Of a stretch of DNA of 64,000 bases, positions 25,871-33,970 are shown piece after piece (position 1 is the stretch's first letter; each line of letters opens with the position of its first letter). The notes below the pieces were generated by a model. That model searched no databases and was not told the origin of the DNA. It saw nothing but the letters and a program-made list of their open reading frames with translations. This DNA is from Sphingobacteriaceae bacterium (lineage in GTDB: Bacteria; Bacteroidota; Bacteroidia; B-17B0; Aurantibacillaceae), in the NCBI GenBank assembly GCA_016715905.1, contig JADJXI010000004.1:744001-808000 (forward strand). The letters are read 5' to 3'. The translations under genes were made by a program, and so were the position numbers.

Positions 25871-27973
25871 TTATATTTTCATTTTTAAATTATTAAACAC
25901 AAAAGTCCACATATCAGTAAACTCATCAATTTGTTTATTAGTTGGTTTACCGGAACCATGCCCTGCATTTACATCAATGCGAATAAGTATTGGATTGGTA
26001 CTTGTATTTTTATTTTGCATAGTTGCAGCAAATTTGAAGGAATGTGCCGGCACCACCCGATCATCATGATCTCCGGTTAAAATAAGTGTAGCCGGATACT
26101 TTACTTTTTTGATATTATGTAAAGGAGAATACTTGATCAGACATTCAAATTCACTTTTATTTTCGCTACAGCCATAATCAACTGTCCATGCGCTACCGAT
26201 GGTAAACTGATGAAAGCGCAACATATCTAAAACGCCAACTGTGGGTATTGCTGTATTGCATATATCCGGACGTTGAGTCATAACCGCACCGATTAAGAGC
26301 CCTCCATTACTTCTGCCGTGGATAGCTAATTTTTGATAGGAAGTGTATTTATTTTTTACCAGATAATCGCAGGCTGCAATAAAATCATCAAACACATTTT
26401 GCTTGTTACATTTTGTGCCGGATTTATGCCATTCCTCTCCAAACTCTCCTCCACCTCTTAAGTTAGGCACGCAATAAATTCCTCCCGCTTCTATAAATAC
26501 AGCTCGGTCAATTCTAAATTCGGGAGCCAAAGAAATATTAAATCCGCCATACCCAAAAACAAAGCAGGGTGTATTTTCATCTTTAATCAATCCTTTTTTG
26601 GAAGTAATAAACATTGGGATTTTTGTGCCATCTTTTGATTCAAAAAAAACTTGTTCGGTAGTATAATTTCCGGAATCGAATTTAATATCAGGATTGAAAA
26701 TCATTTTACTACTCCATCTTTTTGCATCCAATAAATAAATTTGTTCGGGAGATGTAAATTTTACTGTGCCATAAGTTGCAAACTCATCATTTTTAGAAGA
26801 ATGAAAATCAGTTAAACGACAAACTCCGTCTAAAGGAATTTCCTTTTCAAGATTTCCTTCTATGGAATAACAATATAATTTAGAAGTGACATTTTCGAGA
26901 TAATTAACTAAAATTTTATGATTGCAAAAATGCACACCTTCCAACAAATGTTTGGATTCAGGAATGATGGTATTCCATTGATCAAAATCCGGAGTGTCTA
27001 ATGTGAAGGTTACCAGTTTATAGTTTGGAGAACCATGATTAGTTCTCATATAAAAAACTTTACCGATATTATCTACAATCCTTCCTTCTGAATTAAAATC
27101 ATTTTCAATAACTACAAATTTTGCATTCTCCTGATTAGCTTCCTTCACGGCTATCATATGTCCGCTGGTGCTTTCACTCGTATAAAGTGTAATGTATTTT
27201 TCATCGTCACTTACATCCACCGAGAAATTGTAATTAGGGTGCTCTTTATCCTCATGAATCAATAAGTCAGTAGTTTGATCTGTACCAACTTTATGGTAAT
27301 ATACTTTATGGAATTGATTTTTTTGTGACATTACGCTACCGTCGGGCTCATCGTATCTGCTATAATATATTCCATCCCCTTTCCAACTCATACCACTAAA
27401 CTTTACCCATTTTATTATTTCCGGCAATTCTTTTTTGGTAGCGATTTCTTTAAAATGAATTTCAACCCAATCGCTTCCGGCTTTAGAAATACCATAGGCC
27501 AGATATTTACCATCTTTTGAAACGGAAGTTCCGTTTAAGGATATCGTTCCATCCTTGGATAATTCGTTTGGATCGAGTAAAATTTCACCCTCATCCTCCA
27601 TTGTTTTTTTTATGTATAGTACATTTTGATTCTGAAGGCCGTTATTTTTAGTACAGAAAAAATGATTTCCTTTTTTGTAGGGTGCTGATTGTTTTGAAAA
27701 ATTCCAAAGTTCGGTTAATCTTTTTTTAATTGTTGCTCTCCCCTTTTGTTGTTCAAGGAATTTTTCGGTAACCACGTTCTGAGCTTTTACCCAATCTTCT
27801 GTTGCTTTACTTCGGTCATCTTCCAACCAACGATATGGATCCTCAATTTTGGTCCCGAAATAATTATCGCTAACCTTTTCTTCAACGGATTTAGGATATG
27901 TAACAGTATTTTGGCCAAAAGCGTTTGCTAATGAAAAATTGAGCAGAAGTATAGACACGAATTTCGCAGACAT
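25871..27973 (-). CDS. Prolyl oligopeptidase (S9 family)
   Basis: Serine peptidase of 700 residues that cleaves short peptides after proline. The N-terminal part is a seven-bladed propeller (DPYRWLEDDRS, LAYGISKAGSDWVEI, and so on), and the C-terminal catalytic domain carries GRSNGG with Ser555, Asp in TGDHDDRVVPAHS and His in NAGHGSGKPT. A signal-like N-terminus (MSAKFVSILLLNFSLANAFGQ) indicates export to the periplasm. The length is normal for the family. It precedes the T9SS carboxypeptidase without any gap, and the two peptidases would act in sequence on proline-containing and other peptides. It is divergent from the glucosaminidase gene. Confidence 0.95.
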   Translation of the reverse strand: MSAKFVSILLLNFSLANAFGQNTVTYPKSVEEKVSDNYFGTKIEDPYRWLEDDRSKATEDWVKAQNVVTEKFLEQQKGRATIKKRLTELWNFSKQSAPYKKGNHFFCTKNNGLQNQNVLYIKKTMEDEGEILLDPNELSKDGTISLNGTSVSKDGKYLAYGISKAGSDWVEIHFKEIATKKELPEIIKWVKFSGMSWKGDGIYYSRYDEPDGSVMSQKNQFHKVYYHKVGTDQTTDLLIHEDKEHPNYNFSVDVSDDEKYITLYTSESTSGHMIAVKEANQENAKFVVIENDFNSEGRIVDNIGKVFYMRTNHGSPNYKLVTFTLDTPDFDQWNTIIPESKHLLEGVHFCNHKILVNYLENVTSKLYCYSIEGNLEKEIPLDGVCRLTDFHSSKNDEFATYGTVKFTSPEQIYLLDAKRWSSKMIFNPDIKFDSGNYTTEQVFFESKDGTKIPMFITSKKGLIKDENTPCFVFGYGGFNISLAPEFRIDRAVFIEAGGIYCVPNLRGGGEFGEEWHKSGTKCNKQNVFDDFIAACDYLVKNKYTSYQKLAIHGRSNGGLLIGAVMTQRPDICNTAIPTVGVLDMLRFHQFTIGSAWTVDYGCSENKSEFECLIKYSPLHNIKKVKYPATLILTGDHDDRVVPAHSFKFAATMQNKNTSTNPILIRIDVNAGHGSGKPTNKQIDEFTDMWTFVFNNLKMKI

Positions 27974-28034
27974 TATTAAAAGGACTTTGTTAATATAAAA
28001 ATAAGCAAAATAGATTAGCCATTTACATGGCCCT

Positions 28035-28042
28035 TAATTTTG
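28035..28042 (+). promoter_or_regulatory. -7 promoter element before the glucosaminidase gene
   Basis: TAATTTTG, an exact match to TAnnTTTG, 17 bp before the ATG at 28060. It lies downstream of the ATG at 28027, so that earlier codon is probably not in the transcript. No TTG -33 element at the expected spacing. Confidence 0.5.
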
Positions 28043-28059
28043 TATTAAGATTTATTAAT

Positions 28060-28842
28060 ATGAGTAAAAGCTTAAAAAGCTTAACATTAGTCTCCATCAT
28101 TTTAATTATTCTCTTTGCAAAAGAGAATCTACATGCTCAACCCCCCTTATTTAAGACGCCTGCATATGTTCATTATTTTGCTGAAATAGCTGTTCAACAA
28201 ATGGTGGAACATAAAATTCCCGCCAGTGTCACGTTGGCTCAAGCCATTTGCGAGAGTAATTGCGGTACAAGTGTCCTCGCAAAAAGAGGAAATAATCATT
28301 TCGGAATAAAATGTCATGTTGGATGGCAGGGCGATACCATTTTAAAAACGGATGATGAGATAAATGAATGTTTCCGTAGTTATGCTTCAGCTAGAGAATC
28401 TTACAATGATCATAGTTTGTTTTTGAAAAATCGACCGCGTTATTCTTTTCTATTTAACATTGCTATAAATGATTATAAAGCTTGGTGTAACGGCTTAAAG
28501 CAAGCCGGCTATGCCACTTTTAACGGATACGCAGAGGAATTAATCCGATTAATTGAAGAGAACAAACTTTTTGAGATTGACGGGTACGAGTATTTGCCTT
28601 TCAAAGCATTTAAATTTGAACAAAGAAAAATTGAAGTTAAACAATTAGAGAATACATTAACTAAAGAGATAAAGACCGAAAACTTGGAATGGTTTCTTCA
28701 AAAACCTATGCCCATTAGACCTATAGAAAACAGATTGTTAAGCCGTGAAAAAAGAAACGATAAACCGGTTAAAATAAAAATAGGGGTTCCGAATGAACTA
28801 GATATTGTTGAATTAATGGATGGACCCCATAATGTGCAATAA
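28060..28842 (+). CDS. Glucosaminidase (GH73-type) peptidoglycan hydrolase
   Basis: Cell-wall hydrolase of 260 residues, probably cleaving the N-acetylglucosamine bond of peptidoglycan. After a signal or membrane anchor (MSKSLKSLTLVSIILIILFA) the GH73 domain runs from about residue 35 to 180, with VTLAQAICESNCGTSVLAKR containing the catalytic Glu, NNHFGIKC and YASARESYNDHSLFL. Typical Bacteroidota relatives add LysM domains at the C-terminus; here the last about 70 residues are a charged unassigned tail. The start at 28060 is preferred over 28027 because a -7 box lies between them. The 3' end overlaps the convergent START-like gene by 30 bp. Confidence 0.88.
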   Translation: MSKSLKSLTLVSIILIILFAKENLHAQPPLFKTPAYVHYFAEIAVQQMVEHKIPASVTLAQAICESNCGTSVLAKRGNNHFGIKCHVGWQGDTILKTDDEINECFRSYASARESYNDHSLFLKNRPRYSFLFNIAINDYKAWCNGLKQAGYATFNGYAEELIRLIEENKLFEIDGYEYLPFKAFKFEQRKIEVKQLENTLTKEIKTENLEWFLQKPMPIRPIENRLLSREKRNDKPVKIKIGVPNELDIVELMDGPHNVQ

Positions 28843-29784
28843 TTTATCTACCTGACTTTGCCACAATCTTTTTGCAGACTCTCTTTCTGAAACGCTATCA
28901 CCGAAATCTGTAATGATTAATGAAATATCATTCGTTAAATCGTCGCGTTGAATACGAAATTCAAAATAACTACCGTCCGTTTTTTCAACCCATTGAAAAC
29001 GTACAATGTGATTTTCAACTGTTTTTAATAAGCGGGCTTGTTGTAATTGGCCGTCCCAGATAAAGGTGTAAATTCCATTACGGATATTTACATCATCACA
29101 AAACCATTCGCTTAATCCGCTAGGTGTTGAAAGAAATTCGTACAACATTTCCGGAGAAGAGCGAACTACAAATTCTTGTTCAAACTTTCCGGCAGGTTCT
29201 TTTTCCACTTTAACGGCATATGAATCGCTTTGTTTTATTGGATTAGTAATAGAACTGGAAATGGAAGCAATTTTTGAAGCAGATAATGGTTTGATTTCAG
29301 TTTTAGGTATGGTGTTTGAAATTGCTAAAACCTCATTAGATTGAATTTTTTCTTCTTGTTTTTTAGTTTCCTTTATCGGTTCAATATCAAAATGATCATC
29401 CGAATCTTTTGATTTTATGATTTTTTTGGGCGCTTCTTTAACTATTTTTTTAGGTTCGGCAACTTTTACAGCGGTTGGAATACTCTTAGTTGAAGTAACA
29501 TTCTTTATCTTTTCAACTTTTTTAGGTGCAATTACTTTTGCAGGCTTTTTATCCTTAGCAATTGCAACCGGTTTTTTTGGGCTTGCTTTTTTGGCAACAA
29601 CCTTTTTTACTTTTATTGCTTTTTTGGGTGAAGGCTTTTTCTTAGCTGAAGGCTTAGCTTTAGCAGCAATTTTTTTTGCAGGCGCTTTTTTTGCCGGTTT
29701 TGCAGTTTTCTTGCTTGCCTTTGTCTTTACCGCCTTTTTTGTATTGCTCTTTTTTGCAGACGAAGCTTTGCTTTTTTTCGACAT
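28813..29784 (-). CDS. START-like domain protein with histone-H1-like Lys/Ala/Pro tail
   Basis: Protein of 323 residues in two parts. Residues 1 to about 170 are low-complexity and very basic, rich in Lys, Ala and Pro with repeated KKxxPAKK-like steps (for example KKAPAKKIAAKAKPSAKKKP), resembling the tails of bacterial histone-H1-like proteins. Residues from about 205 are a complete START-like domain of the Bacteroidota type (FEQEFVVRSSPEMLYEFLST, LSEWFCDDVNIRNG, FQWVEKTDGSYFEFRIQRDD). The usual START-like protein of this phylum is only about 130 residues, so the tail is an addition. Nucleic-acid binding by the tail is inference. No signal peptide. The 3' end overlaps the glucosaminidase gene. 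Confidence 0.85.
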   Translation of the reverse strand: MSKKSKASSAKKSNTKKAVKTKASKKTAKPAKKAPAKKIAAKAKPSAKKKPSPKKAIKVKKVVAKKASPKKPVAIAKDKKPAKVIAPKKVEKIKNVTSTKSIPTAVKVAEPKKIVKEAPKKIIKSKDSDDHFDIEPIKETKKQEEKIQSNEVLAISNTIPKTEIKPLSASKIASISSSITNPIKQSDSYAVKVEKEPAGKFEQEFVVRSSPEMLYEFLSTPSGLSEWFCDDVNIRNGIYTFIWDGQLQQARLLKTVENHIVRFQWVEKTDGSYFEFRIQRDDLTNDISLIITDFGDSVSERESAKRLWQSQVDKLLHIMGSIH

Positions 29785-30095
29785 AATCCCAAATTTTTAT
29801 GAAAAATATAAATTTTCAGTTACAAAACAAATTATATTATCAACGAAAAAAAGAAGTTAATTCTATATTATTGATTTTCAACTATTTAAATAGTTTTATT
29901 TTAAGTTAGACTTTTAATAAATAAAGTATAAAGAGGATACAGATGAGATTTCGTAATAATCAAGGCCCGGGCCCATTTAATGCTAGTTTTTCTACTGCTT
30001 TTTTTTATTGTGAGTGCTAAAAACTTAGATTTAGATGGAATTTGAATCTTTTAATATTGTTATATTTGCAACCCTTAAGAAAAAAACCACAAAAT
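29785..30095. other. Gene-free stretch before the tRNA
   Basis: AT-rich intergenic region of 311 bp between the divergently placed START-like gene and the tRNA. It holds the palindrome GGCCCGGGCC at 29964-29973 and the tRNA promoter near 30042-30068. No supportable reading frame: an overlapping antisense frame from 29417 is a shadow of the low-complexity coding sequence. Confidence 0.7.
30042..30068 (+). promoter_or_regulatory. Probable tRNA promoter
   Basis: TATATTTG at 30061-30068 exactly matches TAnnTTTG; a TTG at 30042-30044 is 16 nt upstream, slightly closer than the usual 18-20. It is about 27 bp before the first tRNA base. Confidence 0.5.
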
Positions 30096-30169
30096 GGCGG
30101 GGTAGCTCAGGTGGTTAGAGCGCAGGATTCATAACCCTGAGGTCGGGGGTTCAACTCCCCCCTCCGCTA
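30096..30169 (+). tRNA. tRNA with CAT anticodon (elongator Met, possibly Ile2)
   Basis: A 74-nt cloverleaf can be drawn: acceptor GGCGGGG (30096-30102) with CTCCGCT (30162-30168) and two G-U pairs, D arm GCTC/GAGC, anticodon loop TTCATAA with CAT at 30130-30132, T arm GGGGG/CCCCC with loop TTCAACT, discriminator A at 30169. CCA is not encoded. Position 1 pairs with 72 as G-U, and the initiator-type C1-A72 mismatch is absent, so it is an elongator. CAT can be Met or, with lysidine, Ile. The closing anticodon-stem pair is A31-C39, unpaired. Confidence 0.93.
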
Positions 30170-30260
30170 CTAAATAAAAACGATAGGTTATTTTACTTTC
30201 GCGAACCTAAAATTTGTATTAAGAAAATCTAATATCCGAAATTCGGAGTCATTAGAATAA

Positions 30261-32042
30261 ATGGAAATAAAAAAACTAAACGCTGCCGAAAAATTAATCA
30301 ATTGGTTTCACCAAAAAACCAATGAAAAGCAGTTTCTTATTTTTGCAAGTATACTTGTTGGAATTAGTTCAGGTTTAGCGGCTGTTGTTTTAAAACTTTT
30401 CGTTCATTTTATCCGAAAGTATTTTATTGAAGAAAATATTTTCAAATTTTCATTTAATTACCTGCATTTAATTCTCCCGTTTGTAGGTATTGGTTTAACC
30501 TTACTTATTTTAAAATATTTATTTAAATGGCCCTTGCAAAGAGGAAATACTCCTATAGTATATGCCATTGCTAAAAAAAGCAGCTTTTTGCCATTTCATC
30601 AAATGTATACCCATATTGTAACTAGTGGACTAACGGTTGGCTTTGGTGGGTCGGCCGGATTAGAGTCGCCGATAGTTAGCACGGGGTCTGCCATAGGATC
30701 TAACTTTGCCAGAACTTATAAATTAACATATAAGGAGAGGACACTTTTACTTGCAGCAGGTGCAGCGGGTGGAATTGCCGGAGCATTTAACGCTCCTATT
30801 GCAGGTTTACTATTTGCGCTAGAAGTTTTATTGGTAGATGTTAGCATTAGTGCGTTCATTCCACTCTTAATTGCTTCGGCTTCCGGTGCTTTAATTTCCA
30901 AAATTATTTTAAATGAAAGCAGCAACTTGCTATTTTTTAAACTTCAACAGCCCTTTGACTATCACAATTTGCATTTATACATTGTATTGGGATTATTAGC
31001 CGGTGTTGTTTCTTTATATTACGTGAATGTTTTTGATAAAGTTGAAACTCAATTTGCTAAAATAAAATCCGGTGTTGCCCGTTGGTTCATAGGAGGTTGT
31101 TGCCTTGCACTCTTATATGCACTCTTTCCTACTTTATTTGGTGAAGGTTACGAAAGTATAAAATCTTTGGCTGAACTGAACACCGCAGAATTAATCAAAA
31201 ATAGTTTATTGCAAAATTATGTTTCTAATAACTGGCAAGTATTATTATTTATTACCCTAACCCTTTTGCTAAAAGTTTTTGCAACCGGAATTACTTTGGG
31301 TATTGGAGGCAACGGAGGTAATTTTGCTCCCTCCCTTTTTCTTGGCGCTTATTTAGGATTTATATTTTCTTTCTTTCTTAAACTAATTGGTATTGAAAAT
31401 ATTCCGGTAAGTAATTTTACAATTGTAGCCATGGCCGGAATTTTAACCGGAATTTTTCATGCACCGCTTACAGGAATATTTTTAATTGCTGAAATTGCCG
31501 GCGGTTATGAACTTATTATTCCGTTAATGATTGTTTCAGCTATCAGCTATGCCATTGTAAAATACTTTCATCCGGAATCGTTGGATATTCGCAGATTAAA
31601 AGCAAAAGGCACTGTGGTTTCAGAAAATAAAGACACCAGTATATTGGGTAAAATTGAAATTAACAGCATGATTGAAAAAGACTTTTCTCCAGTACATTTT
31701 AAATCCAATTTACGTGATGTGGTGGAAATCATTAAGCACTCCAAACGAAATACATTTCCAGTGGTAAAAAAGAATAATAAACTCTTAGGCATTATTTATC
31801 TGGATCATATTCGGGAAGAAATGTTTAATGCAGAATTATATGACAAATTATCGGCCCGCGAATTAATGCGTAAACCCGGTGAAGTAATAGAAGTGAATGA
31901 AGATATTTTCTCTATTATGAAAAAATTTGAAGAGTCGGGACATTGGAATTTACCGGTTGTAAAAGACGGAATCTATCTTGGATTTCTTTCAAAATCAAGT
32001 ATCCTGAATAAATACCGACACGAATTACTGGAATCCGTATAA
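30261..32042 (+). CDS. CLC chloride channel/transporter with two CBS domains
   Basis: Membrane protein of 593 residues: CLC membrane domain to about residue 440 and two CBS domains at the C-terminus (VHFKSNLRDVVEIIKHS, LMRKPGEVIEVNEDIFSIM). The gating glutamate is Glu135 in GLESPIV, the anion-path motif is GGNFAPSLFLG near residue 351, and GAFNAPIAGLLFALEVLL lies at 174-191. The residue equivalent to the internal proton glutamate of the E. coli exchanger (Glu203) is Val189, next to the kept Glu188. Family knowledge ties loss of that glutamate to channel-like or altered coupling, so calling it an antiporter is unsafe. The CBS pair probably senses adenine nucleotides. It is convergent with gap, 14 bp away. 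Confidence 0.93.
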   Translation: MEIKKLNAAEKLINWFHQKTNEKQFLIFASILVGISSGLAAVVLKLFVHFIRKYFIEENIFKFSFNYLHLILPFVGIGLTLLILKYLFKWPLQRGNTPIVYAIAKKSSFLPFHQMYTHIVTSGLTVGFGGSAGLESPIVSTGSAIGSNFARTYKLTYKERTLLLAAGAAGGIAGAFNAPIAGLLFALEVLLVDVSISAFIPLLIASASGALISKIILNESSNLLFFKLQQPFDYHNLHLYIVLGLLAGVVSLYYVNVFDKVETQFAKIKSGVARWFIGGCCLALLYALFPTLFGEGYESIKSLAELNTAELIKNSLLQNYVSNNWQVLLFITLTLLLKVFATGITLGIGGNGGNFAPSLFLGAYLGFIFSFFLKLIGIENIPVSNFTIVAMAGILTGIFHAPLTGIFLIAEIAGGYELIIPLMIVSAISYAIVKYFHPESLDIRRLKAKGTVVSENKDTSILGKIEINSMIEKDFSPVHFKSNLRDVVEIIKHSKRNTFPVVKKNNKLLGIIYLDHIREEMFNAELYDKLSARELMRKPGEVIEVNEDIFSIMKKFEESGHWNLPVVKDGIYLGFLSKSSILNKYRHELLESV

Positions 32043-32056
32043 CTTCAAATTAAATT

Positions 32057-33520
32057 CTAATAATAAACAGATCTTCTTACCTCGCTGATGTGTTTACTGA
32101 AACGGATTACCTGACGAGTATAACCATATTCATTATCATACCAAACATAAAGCACAATCGATTTTCCATCCGGAGCTATAATTGTATTTTGACTATCGAA
32201 AACACTCGCACAAGGATTTCCGATTACATCCGTACTTACTAATTCATTACTAAAGGCAAATTGTATTTGTTCAACCAAACTTCCTTCCAACGCATAACGT
32301 TTCATGATTTCATTCACTTCATCCTTGGTCACTTTTTTATTGATATTTAAGTTTAAGATAGCCAAACTTACATTAGGCGTTGGAACACGTACAGAATTGG
32401 CAGTAAATTTCCCACTTAAATGAGGTAATACTTTTTTTAGCGCACTTTCAGCGCCGGTTTCGGTGATTACCATATTCAAAGCGGCTGATCGCCCACGACG
32501 ATATTTTTTATGATAATTATCCAATAAATTCTGGTCGTTTGTATATGAATGCACCGTTTCAATATGTCCTTTCTCTATACCCAATTCTTTATCAATTACA
32601 AAAAGTACCGGCATAATTGCATTAGTAGTACAACTTGCCGCTGAAAAAATATTTTCTTTTTTCAAATCAACTGTATCCTGGTTGATACCATGTACCACAT
32701 TAGGTACATCCCCTTTAGCCGGAGCAGTTAATAAAACTTTTGCTGTTCCCTTGGCTTTCAAGTGACGGCTCAAAGCCTCTCGATCTCTAAAAACACCGGT
32801 ATTATCAATCACTAAAGCATCTTTAATGCCATATTTCGTATAATCCACATCTTCCGGATTGTTGGCATGAATCATATGCACGGTATGTCCGTTAATGATT
32901 AAAGCTTTATTATCTACATCTTCGATTACTGTCCCCGGAAAAGGTCCGTGAACTGAGTCTGTTCTTAATAAATCTGCTCTTTTAATTATCTCTTCACTAC
33001 TGTTACCCCTGGTTACTATGGCTCGTAAACGCAATTGTTCACCTTTTCCGGCCATTTGTACTAATTCACGGGCAGCTAATCTTCCAATTCTTCCAAAACC
33101 GTATAACACCACATCTTTGGGCACTAAAGTTTTGGCAGTACCTATTAATCCTTTTAATTTATTATTAATAAAATCTCCTTGTGTTTTGAAATTGTCTTTT
33201 TCCTGATGCCATTCAAAAGCCAGTTTTCCTATATCAATTCGGCTTGGACCTACTCCTGAATTTAATATTTCATTAGCCAATGCCACTGTATCAAAAACCG
33301 TTATTGGTTTTTTTACAATTTTCTTAGCATACAAATGCAGGTTCATAATTTCACTAGCACTTCTGTCCACCAATTGATTTCTGAATAATATTAATTCAAT
33401 TGATTTTTCAAACCAAAGCTTACCAACTGCACTAATTAAATCAATGGCGGCCTTTTCATGATTAACCCATTCATTCAACTGAGTTTGATAATCGGAATGT
33501 ACTTTTTCTAGAGATACCAT
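32057..33520 (-). CDS. gap: Glyceraldehyde-3-phosphate dehydrogenase with long N-terminal extension
   Basis: Enzyme of glycolysis/gluconeogenesis that oxidises glyceraldehyde-3-phosphate with phosphate and NAD(P). The core starts near residue 142 with VVLYGFGRIGRLAARELV and contains Cys297 in SAASCTTNAIMP and His324 in HSYTNDQ, exactly 27 residues apart as in canonical enzymes. The first about 140 residues are a mainly helical extension that ordinary GAPDH (about 335 residues) lacks; a similar long form of about 480 residues is known from other Bacteroidota, usually beside a standard gap elsewhere. The 5' region has a full consensus promoter (33545-33573). Direction of use and cofactor cannot be settled from sequence. 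Confidence 0.95.
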   Translation of the reverse strand: MVSLEKVHSDYQTQLNEWVNHEKAAIDLISAVGKLWFEKSIELILFRNQLVDRSASEIMNLHLYAKKIVKKPITVFDTVALANEILNSGVGPSRIDIGKLAFEWHQEKDNFKTQGDFINNKLKGLIGTAKTLVPKDVVLYGFGRIGRLAARELVQMAGKGEQLRLRAIVTRGNSSEEIIKRADLLRTDSVHGPFPGTVIEDVDNKALIINGHTVHMIHANNPEDVDYTKYGIKDALVIDNTGVFRDREALSRHLKAKGTAKVLLTAPAKGDVPNVVHGINQDTVDLKKENIFSAASCTTNAIMPVLFVIDKELGIEKGHIETVHSYTNDQNLLDNYHKKYRRGRSAALNMVITETGAESALKKVLPHLSGKFTANSVRVPTPNVSLAILNLNINKKVTKDEVNEIMKRYALEGSLVEQIQFAFSNELVSTDVIGNPCASVFDSQNTIIAPDGKSIVLYVWYDNEYGYTRQVIRFSKHISEVRRSVYY

Positions 33521-33544
33521 AAAGGGAAAAATTTAATATTTGCG

Positions 33545-33573
33545 CAAAGGTAGTAAAAGGGTAAAAACAGCAA
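33545..33573 (-). promoter_or_regulatory. Consensus promoter of gap
   Basis: On the minus strand TTG (33571-33573), an 18-nt spacer and TACCTTTG (33545-33552): an exact TTG-N18-TAnnTTTG match, 24 bp before the ATG at 33520. Confidence 0.75.
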
Positions 33574-33620
33574 ATTGAATGTTGAAAAACTATCCGATAT
33601 TTGTTTAAAATAAGTGATGT

Positions 33621-33833
33621 TTAATCCTTCACTTCTTCAAAATCCACATATTCACCCTCTTGTTGGGTACTTTTTCGAAAAGCATGCTGCTTATTTGCCT
33701 GATTATGGCTAGTTTGAGTAACTGTAGCTTTATTTGAGTTAGAACTTTGATTAGAATTACGCGGACTTTTGAATATTTCAATTAGTTTGTAAATCACCCA
33801 AACTGCAATTATGGTCCATATCACATCTCTCAT
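33621..33833 (-). CDS. DUF4834 family small membrane protein
   Basis: Protein of 70 residues with one N-terminal transmembrane helix (MRDVIWTIIAVWVIYKLIEIF) followed by a hydrophilic Asn/Ser/Gln-rich segment and an acidic C-terminus (EGEYVDFEEVKD). The helix plus the short YVDFEEV-type ending is the pattern of DUF4834, found in Bacteroidota. The function is unknown. The start is set at the ATG at 33833; a GTG two codons upstream is possible, but the exact -7 box at 33841-33848 leaves little leader room. It lies between gap and the divergent CAP-domain gene. Confidence 0.8.
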   Translation of the reverse strand: MRDVIWTIIAVWVIYKLIEIFKSPRNSNQSSNSNKATVTQTSHNQANKQHAFRKSTQQEGEYVDFEEVKD

Positions 33834-33840
33834 TTGCACA

Positions 33841-33848
33841 CAAATTTA
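33841..33848 (-). promoter_or_regulatory. -7 element of the DUF4834 gene
   Basis: Minus-strand TAAATTTG matches TAnnTTTG exactly and ends 7 bp before the ATG at 33833. No TTG at the right distance is present. Confidence 0.4.
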
Positions 33849-33869
33849 ATCAAAAAACAACATTCCATT

Positions 33870-33898
33870 TTGATTTTTCATTGCACTTCTTATCTTTA
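33870..33898 (+). promoter_or_regulatory. Promoter of the CAP/OmpA-like gene
   Basis: TTG (33870-33872), 18-nt spacer and TATCTTTA (33891-33898), one mismatch to TAnnTTTG. The ATG of the gene is at 33971, giving a leader of about 65 nt. It is arranged back-to-back with the DUF4834 promoter. Confidence 0.5.
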
Positions 33899-33970
33899 TG
33901 CCAATAAATGTGAATTCCGCATTAAAAATTTATTCTCGTTGAATAAACTTGGATTCCGTTAAAACTTTAT

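Noticed and set aside
29417..29860. 147-codon plus-strand frame opposite the START-like gene
   Set aside because: It is the antisense shadow of the Lys/Ala/Pro-rich low-complexity coding sequence, giving an artificial Phe/Ala-rich protein.
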